Source: Closterium sp. NIES-65
Lineage: Eukaryota; Streptophyta; Zygnematophyceae; Desmidiales; Closteriaceae
DNA length: 64,000 bases
NCBI GenBank assembly: GCA_948144175.1
Contig: CANXME010002467.1
Coordinates: 1 to 64,000, forward strand
Direction of reading: 5' to 3'
In this document: one piece after another, positions 50,546 to 61,429 of the stretch
Numbering within the stretch: position 1 is the first letter of the stretch
Layout: every line of letters begins with the position of its first letter
Made by a program: the position numbers and the translations under genes
The notes under the pieces: generated by a model
What the model was told of the DNA's origin: nothing
Seen by the model: only the letters and a program-made list of their open reading frames with translations
Databases searched by the model: none

Positions 50546-53500
50546 ATGGCCACCCCCAATGTTCTTACTTTTGACGCTGAGGGGAGGGCCATTGACTTTG
50601 CCGTCTGGATTGAAGACCTGCAGCTGTACTTACTGTGTGATGCGATAGATGAGGTCTCTCTCTTTGACTTTGTCTCTGGAGCTGTCCCTGCCCCGCCTGC
50701 TGATGCTGACTCTGCCGTTCGCTCCAAGTGGGCGACCCGCGATGCTGCTGCACGTCTTGCTGTGCGTCGCCACCTCCCTTCCTCTGAGCGTGCCCACTTT
50801 AGTCAGTGCAAGACCGCTCAGGCCTTGTACGACGCTGTAGTTGCACGCTACTCCTCCCCTTCCTCCGCTACCCTTAGCCGCCTCATGCTACCGTTTCTCT
50901 TCCCTGACCTCGCTTCCTTTCCCACTGTCGCTGACCTCGTTACCCACCTCCGCGCTAGTGACGCTCGCTACCGCGCTGCCCTTCCTGCTGAGTTCCGCGC
51001 CGCAAACCCTCCTCCCATGTATATCACTCTCTACTTTCTCGTCACCCGTCTTCCTGAGTCCCTTCGTGTCGTTAGGGACCAGTTTCTCTCTGTCTGTCCC
51101 ACCACCCTCACTATCAACCTCCTTGAGGAGTCCCTGCTAGCGGCTGAGAAGAGTATAGTCACTGTAGGGGCCTCTAGGGGTGACCCTCGCACCCCCATCT
51201 TTGAGGGGTGTTCTCCTTCCCCCCTGCTGCCCTCTGTCGCCTCTGCTGCTACGGCCGACCTCGCTGGTTTTGAGTCGGTCGGTGCGGCGTCTGCCCCCAG
51301 CGGCAGACGCCGCTCTGGCAAGGGCAAGGGGGGCAAGGGAGCGGGTGGATCTAGAGGAGGCAGTGGCGGAGGAGGTGGGGGTGGCGGGGGGAGTGGGGGT
51401 GGCGGTGGAGGTGGTGGCGGGAGTGGGGGTACCGGTGGAGGAGGTGGAGGCGGAGGTGGCGGCGGAGGCGGCAGCGGAGGAGGCGGGGGCGAGGGTACCG
51501 GTGGGGGCGGTGGCGGTGGAGACGGGGGTGGCGGTGGAGGCGGGAGTGGCGGAGGCGGCGGGGGTCGGAGTGGCTCGTCCCAGCGGAGCAGCTCTGGGGG
51601 TGGTCAGCGCCAGCAGCAGCAGCAGCAGCAGCAGCGGTCTCGCACCGTCCCCGCCCCTCAGCAGCTCCGTGAGTGGTACTTGCAGCGTCAGCGTGGTGGT
51701 GCGTTTGGTCCCTGCCCCTACGTTCTTTGCACCGGCGACCGTGCGGGGGAGAGGTGTGGAGGCACCCACACAGCCCGCCGCTGCTTTGGCCGCCTGACCG
51801 ACGCCTGGCGTCAGCAGTTTCCGGAGGCCGCTGAGATCCCCCGCTGGGGAGAGCTGTCTAGGGCTGGTGTAGCCATTTATGATCTTGACTTTGATGCTCT
51901 TCTCTCTGCTATGTATGCTGTGAGTGGTAGTGATGAGGATGACTGTTACCGGTGTTTCCCGCCCGACCCGGGCATTGGTACTGCCGCGTCAGGTACTAGT
52001 GAGGCTGCTGCTCTAGGTGCCAGTGCGTCTGTGCTCTCAGGTGCTGGTGAGTCTGCCCTCTCAGGTACTGTGTCGGCTTCGGCCTCTCACACCTTCACCC
52101 TTGACTCTGGAGCGTCTCGCTCCTTCTTTAGGGACCGCACCACTCTCACGCCGCTGAGTCGGCCGGTTGCGGTGTCCCTGGCTGACCCCTCTGGGGGGCC
52201 TGTCCTGTCTCGCTTCTCCACTGTCCTCCCGTGTCCGGCGGCCCCCTCTGGCACCCTGACTGGTCTCTACCTCCCCTCGTTCTCGACGAACTTGGTGAGT
52301 GGTGCTGACCTCCAGGATGCGGGTGTCCACCAGTTCACCCCTGCTCGTCAGCGGGTGACTCACTGCACTGAGGCGGATACAGGTCGCCACCTGGCTACGT
52401 TCACACGTCGGCCAGGGTCGAGCCTGTACACACTGACCACTGCTTCTCCTCCAGGTACTACGTCTGGTAGGGTCCCTTCGTCTGGTCAGGTGTTTGCTGC
52501 AGCGTCCAGGTCCGGTCCTGAGTCTGCCCCCTGCTCGTGTCGTCGTCTGTCTCACGAGACCCTCCTCTGGCACCACCGCCTTGGCCACCCCTCTCTGCTT
52601 CGGCTCAGAGGCATGGCCTCGCGAGTCCTTGTGTCTGGTCTTCCCCGGTCCCTCCCTCCCTTTCCTCCGGGCCTTGGCCCTGCCTGTGTCCCCTGTGTCG
52701 AGGGGCGCCAGCGTGCTGCCCCTCACTCCTCCCAGTTTCCTCCGACAGAGGCCCCGTTGCAGACGCTTCACATGGACGTGTGGGGCCCAGCCTGCGTCCG
52801 TGGACAGGGTCAAGAGCGCTACTTCCTGCTGGTGGTTGACGACTACTCGCGTTACACCACAGTCTTCCCCTTGCGCAGCAAGGGTGAGGTCACTGAGGTG
52901 TTGATCGACTGGATCCGCGCAGCTCGTCTCCAGCTTCGGAGGAGCTTTGGCTCTGACTTTCCTGTTTTGCGTCTGCACTCGGACAGAGGCGGAGAGTTCT
53001 CCTCTGGCCTCCTAAGTGCCTACTGTCGTGCGCGAGGCATTCGTCAGACCTTCACGCTTCCGGACTCACCACAGCAGAATGGGATTGCTGAGCGCCGCAT
53101 TGGCATGGTCATGGACGTCGCTCGTACGTCCATGATGCATGCGGCTGCCCCCCATTTTCTGTGGCCGTTTGCGGTCAGGTACGCCGCGCATCAGATCAAC
53201 CTTCACCCCCGGGTCTCTCGACCTACAATGTCCCCAGTCTTGATGTGGACGGGGAAGGTTGGCGATGCGTCGGCGTTCCGGGTCTGGGGATCTCGGGCGT
53301 TTGTCCGCGACTTGTCTGCGGACAAGCTGTCCCCTCGCGCTGCTCCCTGCGTCTTCCTGGGGTTCCCCCCCGACGCCCCTGGGTGGCAGTTCTACCACCC
53401 CACCTCTCGACGTGTTCTGTCCTCCCAGGACGTCACGTTCGACGAGTCGGTACCCTACTACCGCCTCTTCCCCTACCGCACTCTGTCCCTCCCCCCACCC

Positions 53501-56142
53501 CCGCTCTTCTTGGTACCAGGTCCCCCCCCGGTAGTCCCCCTCCCCCCTCAGGGTCCTGCCCCTTCAGGTGTGTCCCAGGTAGACGCGGTCGAGCGTGTCG
53601 AGGTCACTGGGGACTCTGGTGCTGCTGCTGGAGCTGAGCCTGGGGGTGCGGAGTCTGGGGGTGCTGAGCCTGGGGGTGCTGAGCCTGGGGGTGCTGAGCC
53701 TGGGGGTGCTGAGCCTGGGGGTGCTGAGCCTGGGGGTGCTGAGCCTGGGGGTGCTGTGCCTGGGGGTGCTGAGCCTGGGGGTGCTGAGCCTGGGGGTACT
53801 ATGCCTGGGGGTGCTGAGCCTGGGGGTGCTTCGTCTCGCCGGGAGCCACTCTCCCCACCGGAGCTGCGTGAGTGGTTTGCCAGGCGCTGGAGGCGTGCTG
53901 CTGGTTCTGGTGGTTCTTCGGCTGCAGAGGGTACTGCTGTCGCGCGTCCCGACGGTGCTCGTCCTTTGGGTGTTGGAGCTGCTGGGTCTGAGAGTTCTCC
54001 TGGAGCTGGTACTGCTGAGGGTGTTGTCGCTGAGCCTGCCGCTGGCGGTCCGCCTGCGGGTGCTCCTGGTGCTGCTTCTGGGGCCTCTGGTGGTGCTGCT
54101 GGAGGTGCTGCTGGAGTGGGTGCTCCGGGCGGGGCTGCTGGCGCTGTTCCAGCTGTTTCTAGCGTCGCCGCGCGGCCCCGACCGTACTTCGTTCCGCTCC
54201 TTCAGCACGTTCTTGGTCTTACACCTTCTCCTCCTCCCGTAGAGGCTCCGCAGCCTGTCCAGTCACAGCCACAGCTACAGCCTGCCTCCCCTTTGCCTGC
54301 TCCTTCGCCCTACGCTGGTCCGACTGGAGGTCTTACTGAGCGTCGTGAGCCTGCGTCTCGTCCTGCGTCGCCTGTTCGTCCTGCGCGCGCTAGTGGTCGC
54401 GGTTCGCGTCAACGTCCTCCTCCTGTCCCTGGCACGCACCGGATGTCGCTGCGTCCGTCCACTGCTCCTCTACGTGCCCCTTTGCCTTCTCCTCCTGCTT
54501 CCTCTCTTCCTGCTCTTGCCGACCCGGAGTCGGACTCTCTTCGTGCTGCCAGTCCTACTGTCACGCGTCTCCTTGCTACTGCTGTCACTGACCCTTCCTT
54601 CGAGTCGTCTGCTGCGTCTGCCCTTGTCACTGAGCTTGTCGACTTTGCTGCGCGCTGTCGTCTCGACTACGCTGCTCGTCTTGTCACTGAGTCTGAGTCC
54701 GCCTGTCCTCCGTCCGTCGGGGGTGAGTGTGCCCTTGGCACGGACGTCCTTGAGGACAGGCAGGAGGAGTTCCAGTGTCTGGCTGCCGCTTCACCTCGTC
54801 TCGCGTCTGTACTGCTAGCCCCTGAGGGAGACCCGGATGCACCAGACATCCCGACTCCGCGCTCTTACGCGGAGGCGATAGAGGGTCCCTACTCCTCTCA
54901 GTGGCAGGCAGCTATGGATGCAGAGATGGCTTCCTGGAAGTCCACAGGCACCTACGTTGACGCTGTTCCCCCTCCTGGGGCGAACATCGTCAGTGGCATG
55001 TGGATTTTCAGGGTGAAGCGGCCGCCGGGTTCTCCGCCTGTCTTCAAGGCGCGCTACGTGGCTCGTGGCTTCAGTCAGCGGCAGGGGGTTGACTACTTCC
55101 AGACCTTCTCCCCCACCCCGAAGATGACCACTCTTCGGGTTCTGCTGCACGTTGCTGCTCACCGTGACTACGAGCTGCACTCTCTCGACTTCAGCACAGC
55201 TTTCTTGCAGGGCAGCCTGCACGAGGAGATCTGGCTGCGCCGCCCACCTGGCTTCACTGGGTCTTTCCCTCCTGGTACCCTGTGGAGTCTCCGGCGTCCA
55301 GTCTACGGTCTCAGCCAGGCGCCACGTGAGTGGCACGACACACTGAGGACTACGCTCGCGGCACTTGGGTTTGCTCCTTCTACTGCCGACCCGTCGCTGT
55401 TTCTGCGCACTGACACCTCTCTGCCGCCGTTCTACATCCTCGTGTACGTCGATGACTTGGTCTTTTCCACAGCTGACACTGCTGGACTCGCCTACGTGAA
55501 GTCTGAGCTGCAGAAGAGACACACGTGCACTGACCTGGGTGAACTGCGCAGCTACCTTGGCTTGCAGATCACCCGGGATAGAGCACGCCGCACCATTACC
55601 CTGACTCAGTCACACATGGTGCAGCAGGTCCTTCAGCGCTTCGGCTTCATGTACTCCTCGCCTCAGGCCACTCCTCTGCCTACTCGCCACTCACTCTCAG
55701 CTCTGCCTTTGGATGAGTCCGTAGAGTCGAGTGGCCCGTACCCAGAGCTTGTTGGCTGCCTCATGTACCTGATGACCTGCACACGACCTGACCTCGCATA
55801 CCCTCTTAGCATTCTAGCACGCTTTGTTGCTCCTGGGAGACACCGACCAGAGCACATGGCTGCAGCGAAGAGGGTGTTGCGCTACTTGTGCAGTACGTCG
55901 GGCATGGGGCTAGTGCTTGGAGGGCGCAGTCCAGTGGTCCTCACTGGGCACGCAGACGCTTCTTGGGCTGACGACCAGGCTACGCAGCGGTCGTCACAGG
56001 GTTACTCCTTCAGCCTTAGTTCCGGCTCTGTCTCGTGGCGGGCTACCCGCTCGTCTTCTGTTCTCGGCTCCAGTTGTGAGGCTGAGATCTACGCTGGGGC
56101 TATGGCTGCACAGGAGTTACGCTGGCTCACCTACCTGCTGAC
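50546..56142 (+). CDS. Copia R gag-pol polyprotein, uninterrupted
   Basis: One frame of about 1865 codons from MATPNVLTFDAEGRAIDF. The capsid ends near residue 250; a poly-Gly region spans about 268-342; a Gln run and a Cys/His motif (GPCPYVLCTGDRAGERCGGTH) lie near 387-413. The protease Asp is at 520 (TLDSGASRSFF). The integrase catalytic residues are D744, D813 and E849, spaced D-D35-E, with CVPCVEG for zinc binding. The linker has (EPGGA) repeats (53630-53835). The reverse transcriptase has intact YVDD at 1634-1637, and RNase H is cut after [12 protein letters not shown]. It is the only copy here whose whole coding region is free of stops. The frame happens to run on into gypsy T to 56455. 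Confidence 0.95.
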
Positions 56143-57477
56143 GAAAAATATCGCTTCTCGTGGTTTTCAAGCCTTTGAAAAATTCAGGGGAGAACTAGAG
56201 GCCAAGAAAAGGCCTTTAGAAGTCATTCAGGTACCTGCAAATATGGGCAAAGTATTACGGAGCATAGAGAAGGGTCGTGCGTTCCGTGGTGTTAATATTC
56301 TCTCCCCGCAGCAGAGTGTTAAGGCTCCCCGTTGCCCACAGGTGAAGCCTACACAGCTGCAAAGGCTTAGAGGAAAATTCCAGGCTCAGGAGAAGATATA
56401 CAAGCCTCGGAAAAATCCTCCTACCCCCCAGGTGAAGTTGGAAAGTGCTGAGTAGGGTATAGGAAACAGGGAAGGTATCCATTTTACTGTACCCTATGAT
56501 CCTATTAATGAGACCCTCTTTGGCTACTCAGCGCAGCAGAAACCACTACTCCTCGAGGTGTTATGCAATGGGCGACGCCTCCAGGCACTGGTGGACAGCG
56601 GTGCATCTCACTCGGTGTGTGACCGCGGAGCATTGGAGAAAATTGGAGAGAAGGCGGAGGAGACCCAATTTTCAGCAACCATGGTGGACGGTACGAAGCT
56701 TCCTATCCACGGCGAAGCATCACTGCAGCTGCATATCGGTGCGTTAAGGTGGAAACCGAAGCTGCCAGTCACCAACATCAAAGGGTTAGATTTTATCTTG
56801 GGGCGAGATTTCCTGAAGCGGTTCAACCCTGAGATCGATTGGGTCAACAGCAAGGTGTGCATCTACAACAACGGGAAACGGATAGCACTGCGAAGCTGGA
56901 CGGATACAGGGGACGTACCTGAAACGACACTGGCACGGTTCGAACGGACGGTGAACGAGAGTAACACGGGTTACCTAGCACTGGTTATGGCAGTAGTAGA
57001 GGAGGAGAAGCTGAGTTCGGAGCTACCTGCAGCAGTGAAGGAGGTCTTGGAGCAGTATAAGGATATAATGCCCGACGACCTACCTGCAGGCGTACCCCCT
57101 GCACGCACCCACGAACACGAGATCGTGGAGGAACCAGGTGCGAAACCCGTCTCACGTGCACCATACCGACTGAGTCCGACCGAACTGACAGATATGAAGA
57201 AACAGATCGAGTATCTACTGGACAGACAACTGATCCGACCCTCCACCTCTACCTACGGCGCACCAGTTCTCTTCACACCAAAACCAGACGGCAGTTTACG
57301 GATGTGCATTGACTACCGTGCACTGAACAAACAGACGGTAAAAAACAAATACCCCATACCGCGCATCGACGACTTACTGGACCAACTGCGTGGTGCAACA
57401 GTCTTCTCGAAGCTGGACCTACGGTCGGGTTATTGGCAGATCAAGATGGCAGACAACTCGCTCCACAAGACGGCGTT
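56143..57477 (+). CDS. Gypsy T protease and reverse transcriptase (first half)
   Basis: In one frame with a single TAG at 56453: a basic spacer ([20 protein letters not shown]), then protease ([19 protein letters not shown], near 56590), a flap-like segment and [20 protein letters not shown]. After a linker comes the Ty3/gypsy reverse transcriptase: [55 protein letters not shown] and HKTAF, where copia B cuts in before YMPFGL and YVDD. Intron-less, as expected for a retroelement. Confidence 0.9.
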
Positions 57478-58584
57478 TGTCAACGGGAGTTGGGTATTGG
57501 CCCCGTCCTCGCTTGGGCGGAACCGACTTCGTGGTCGGGTGTGAGGGGAGCAGCCGACCTGCAGCAATGGGTGAGCTGGTCGATGAGAGGGTCGACCTGC
57601 ACGGGGGACCACTGTACGGGCGCCGACTTCAGGGTGGCGCCGACTTCAGGGAGGTCGACTTGGGAGTCGACGTGCGGAGGACGTCAACTTGGTGACGTCA
57701 ACTTGGCGAAGCCGACTTCGGCGGTCGGCTAATGAACTGCTGGTCGACCTGTTAGTGGTCGACTGGACCTGGTGGTCGACGAAGGAGGGGCCGACGTCGA
57801 TCTCGACTCAGGACGCCGAGTAGTTGGGCGTCGAGTAGCGGGGCGTCAACTTTGTGACGCCAGCTTTGGGTGGCCGACGTGGGTTGTCGGCCGACGACTG
57901 TGCTGGTCGACGCGGAGCTGGTCGACCAGAGGGGACGTCGACCTGGAGGAGGTCGACATGGAGGTGGTCGTCGACTTGGGAGGTCGACGGGCACGTACGG
58001 GAGTTGCTGGTCGACGTGTTGCCTGGTCGACCAGGTTACCTGGGTGACGAAGTGCTGCGGAGGAGTGCGACGGTCGCCCAGGCAAAGTTGGCGAACCCGA
58101 CCTCGGTGGTGGTATCCCGAGGTCGCCGTGGCGGATCAGAGGCAGTCGTCAGCTCGAGGTTGACGTGGTGTGTGCGTTGTGCAGGTGACGAGACTCTGCA
58201 CGCCAATCATCTGCGCACAACTGCGAAGCAGGGTGCACTGCTGTCCTGCGTGAGCAACGCTGTCACGCCGTCAACCTGCGATGTTGGCACGCCGTCGACC
58301 TTGCCTTGCTGGAGCGCGGTCGACCAAGTCGTGCTGGAACGCGGTCGACCAAGCTGCGCTGGCAGTTGGCCGACCTGAATGCTTGCTCTGATGTAGTCTT
58401 GCTGTGCCAACTTCCTTGTATCATTGATCTGAACTTTTCCTAGTGAAACTCTTGCAAATTCTCCCCGTGAACTAGCAAGGAGTGTGAACACAAGGAAACG
58501 ACTAAGGACTAACGAACGCAGAGATCACACGAGCACACGTGCCTAGCCCATAGTCTATCTCCCAATGCAGCAGTTATCTCCGCA
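57478..58584 (+). repeat. 5' LTR of copia B, GTCGAC-rich
   Basis: The first 20 and last 200 or so bases resemble the LTR of copia A. The middle 700 bases are instead packed with GGTCGAC, CCGACTT and GACGTCG motifs, whereas A has GGACGCC/GGCGTC motifs. It inserted in the reverse transcriptase of gypsy T. Confidence 0.93.
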
Positions 58585-58707
58585 TGGTGCGGTGAGCGTG
58601 GACGACACTGCGACGTAGTTCAGTGTAGCCGACTTAGCACATACCGATCGTGTTCGTAGATCGGCAGCCGTGTAGTCACTAGCGTGCGCGTAGGCGACGC
58701 CGAGGTG

Positions 58708-59817
58708 ATGGACACCCTGGAGGGACGACTGGAGGATGCGAGGAGACGCCATGAGGCCCAGGAGTATGGGGCGATACCCTGGGTCGTCGTCGAAGCCGGA
58801 CTCCGCTCCGTGTGGGCGGCGGAGCACCCCCCTTCTCGACCTGCCTCTCCTCGACGGGTGAAAAACGACGGCGGCGTCGACATGGGTGTCAACGCCGGTG
58901 GAGGTCAGGTCGGCAGCAGTGCGGGAGGCACGTCGAGGCACCGAGGTGTGATACACGCCGGTGAAGTCGGCGGCGTTCAGACGCGAGGGGTGCAGTCGTC
59001 GGCGGCTGCAGGCTCCTCGCAGGGCGACGTCGGAGGACGACAAAGCGGATTGTCGCCGATGTCAGCGTCCCAGGTGACGGCAGGCGGGATTGCACCGAGC
59101 TACGGCTACTTCAAGTTTACGCCGGACAGGATCTCGGTCACCCCTCCGCTGGTCGGTCGACCCGACATTCTCACCTGGAAGGAAGCCTTCGAGCCCCAGC
59201 TGGAGATGGCCGGGCTGATCGGCTTCGCCCGAGGAACCGTGGCAACGCTGGGGGAGCACCACCCCGACTTGCGGGCGGAGTTTTGCGCCGTCCAACTGTT
59301 GACCTTCACGGTCATCTCGCGGTGCTGCTCGCCGGGCGTGCAGATCGCCTTGAAGTGGTGCCGGGAGTACATCGATGCCGGCCACCGGGCATGGCACTTC
59401 ATTGAGTCAACGTACCAGGTCACCGACGACCTGTTCATCGCCCAGCTGGAGGGACAGCTGACGCACCTGCGTATGGGTGACGAGGAGACAGCGACCGACT
59501 ACTGCAACCGGGCACGGCGAATTCTCGCCACCATCAGGATGGCCGGCGCGCAGTACTCCACGACGTCGTACATCACCCATGTCATGCAGGGTCTCTCTAG
59601 CAGCTACAAACTGCTGAAGCGGCTGTCTATGGCGCCGAGCACAAGGGCGACGCTCAACGAGGACAACCTGACCTCGTATATCCTGCAGGACGAGGCGATG
59701 CAGGAGGTTGAGCGGTCGCAGGAGCTCTTGGCGCAGACGAACTTGGTCACCTCAGCGAAGCAAGGAGGCCCACCGGGACAGCGCGGGCAGTCTGGCGGTG
59801 GTAGCAGCAGTGGCTAG
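58708..59817 (+). CDS. Copia B gag, ending at a premature TAG
   Basis: The ATG at 58708 reads MDTLEGRLEDARRRH; 369 codons are open. It contains the same capsid as A (YGYFKFTPDRI, WHFIESTYQVTDDLFIAQLEGQ, LRMGDEETATDYCNRARRIL) without the frameshift of A. TAG at 59815 replaces the TGG of A before the zinc knuckle CWLCGDPDHLSFEC, which is readable just downstream. The protease is absent from this copy. Confidence 0.92.
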   Translation: MDTLEGRLEDARRRHEAQEYGAIPWVVVEAGLRSVWAAEHPPSRPASPRRVKNDGGVDMGVNAGGGQVGSSAGGTSRHRGVIHAGEVGGVQTRGVQSSAAAGSSQGDVGGRQSGLSPMSASQVTAGGIAPSYGYFKFTPDRISVTPPLVGRPDILTWKEAFEPQLEMAGLIGFARGTVATLGEHHPDLRAEFCAVQLLTFTVISRCCSPGVQIALKWCREYIDAGHRAWHFIESTYQVTDDLFIAQLEGQLTHLRMGDEETATDYCNRARRILATIRMAGAQYSTTSYITHVMQGLSSSYKLLKRLSMAPSTRATLNEDNLTSYILQDEAMQEVERSQELLAQTNLVTSAKQGGPPGQRGQSGGGSSSG

Positions 59818-60057
59818 AAGCCGGCCAAGGAGGTTGACAAGAGGAAGTCGACCAAGGACAGCAGTCGTGGAGGTGGAGGTCAACGTCGGGAATGCTGGCT
59901 GTGCGGCGATCCCGACCATCTCTCCTTCGAGTGTCCCAACCACAGCGACTCCGATGATGACGATGCTAAGGGAGGCCGTGGGAGGTCTGGCAGCCGTCGT
60001 CCTCGTCGTGGAGGAAACCAGCCGCGCAAGGAGAAGCAGTCGACCAAGACATCGACT

Positions 60058-61378
60058 TCGGTGGGCGACGTACTCTGGGCGAGTCCTCTGCACCAACCTG
60101 CGTCCCTGCGCGACGAGGTCGACGCCGCCCACGACAGAGGTTGTGGCTCTGCGGGCGATCGTCTCGAAGACGAAGTTGACGCCTGACCGGATGCATGCGA
60201 GGCTTGTGCACGTTGGCATGGACACCATACGGAGCTCGGCGAAGAATGAGGTCGCCATTGGGCTGGATCTCAAGTCGGCGACGGACGCCGACTCCCCGTG
60301 TGTCTCGTGCGTCGGTGGGAAACTGGCGCGGCACACATTCCCCGACCAAGGCTCCGACGCCGACGACGTGCTGGCCGTCGTGCACATCGACCTGTGCGGG
60401 CCGTTCCGCGTGACTGCCAAGGATGGCAGCCTGTACTTCTTGCTGCTGAAGGACCGCAAGACCCGCTACGTGTGGGTGAAGCCGGTCGCCAAGAAGTCAG
60501 ATGCGTTGCAGGCGTTCGTACAGTGGCTGGCGGTGGCTGAGCGGCAGACGAAGAAGTCGGTGTTGATGCTGCGCTCAGACCGGGGAGGGGAGTTCCTCGG
60601 GAAGCAGTTCACCGACTTCGTGAACGGCAAGGGGATCGTCCACGACCTGACCTGCCCATACACCCCGCAGCAGAACGGCATGGCGGAGCGGGAGATGAGG
60701 ACGGTGGTGGAGTCGGTGCGGACAATGCTGCTGCACATGGGTGTGCAACACCACTGGTGGCACCTCGCTCTACGGCAGGCCGTCTGGGTCCGCAACTGCC
60801 TTGAGAGGTCGACGCTGCCGCCGGGGACGACGCCGTACCAGCTGTTGACTAGGAAGAAGCCCGACTTGTCGCTGGCGCGGGTGTGGGGCTGCATGGCGCA
60901 GTTCCTTGTCCCTGAGCAGCAGCGTGGTGGGAAGCTGAAGCCGAAGGCCAAGTGGGGCCTGCACCTTGGCGTGTCGGCGGCGAGCAAGGGCTGGGAGCTC
61001 CTCGACGTCGACACCGATCGAGTGGTCACCACGTCGGACGTGGTGTTTTACGAGGAGATGTCGCTGGCCGAGTGGAAGACGGACCATGGGCCGGTGTCCG
61101 GCCGCCCGCAGTCCACTCCGCCCTCTGACACCTCGTCAGCAACGCTGCCGCTGCTTGCCGAAGTCGGCGAGCTTGCTACTGAGGACGTCGAAGACGTCCG
61201 CACCCCTACCCCTCCACCTCTGACTCCTGCCCCTCCCCTCGTGGCCGATCTGCGTGGGCTGACCTCGGTGTCGGCCTCCGGCGATGAGGGGAGTCGTGGG
61301 ATGCCGCCTTCGGTGCCGGCCAAGTGCATCGCCGGTGGCCGACGTGACGAGCGGCAAATCGACGTGGGATTGCAGTAG
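60058..61378 (+). CDS. Copia B integrase
   Basis: After the deletion joint at about 60058 the frame reads RVLCTNLRPC, then HARLVHVGMDTI and CVSCVGGKL (HHCC), HIDLCGPFRV (Asp), LRSDRGGEFLGK (Asp), PQQNGMAEREM (Glu), VWGCMAQFLVPEQ and VVFYEEMSLAEWK. It ends at TAG 61376, where A has TCG, in frame with the reverse transcriptase block. No other stop interrupts it. Confidence 0.92.
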
Positions 61379-61429
61379 ACAGGGTAGGAGAAGGTCGAGG
61401 AGCAGCAGCCGACAAGGGAGCAGGCTGAC

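Larger units (their letters stand above)
49189..56142 (+). mobile_element. Copia element R, intact polyprotein but no 3' LTR
   Basis: The 5' LTR at 49189-49320 (132 bp) is followed by the primer-binding site TGGAATCAGAGCAGG (49321), a GC hairpin (49371-49388), a repetitive leader, and one uninterrupted gag-pol frame from ATG 50546. The element stops abruptly inside RNase H at CTACCTGCTGAC (56142), where gypsy T resumes. There is no polypurine tract, 3' LTR or target duplication. This is either an aborted insertion or a later deletion. Confidence 0.9.
40722..57477 (+). mobile_element. Gypsy element T, host of Q, R and B
   Basis: The 5' LTR is 40722-40836 plus 47418-47670, once Q and its target duplication are removed (about 369 bp, inverted ends TGTGAG and CTCACA). 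A TATA-like CTATATATAG lies at 47592-47601 and the primer-binding site TGGTAATCAGAGCGGGTT at 47673-47690. Gag (48100-49056) has a CCHC knuckle. Protease and reverse transcriptase (56143-57477) follow after copia R. Copia B interrupts the reverse transcriptase right after HKTAF. RNase H, integrase and 3' LTR would lie beyond the window. Confidence 0.8.

Noticed and set aside
50525-56455. One giant 1976-residue gene
   Set aside because: The last part, from 56143, is gypsy T sequence read by chance in frame after a truncated copia polyprotein.
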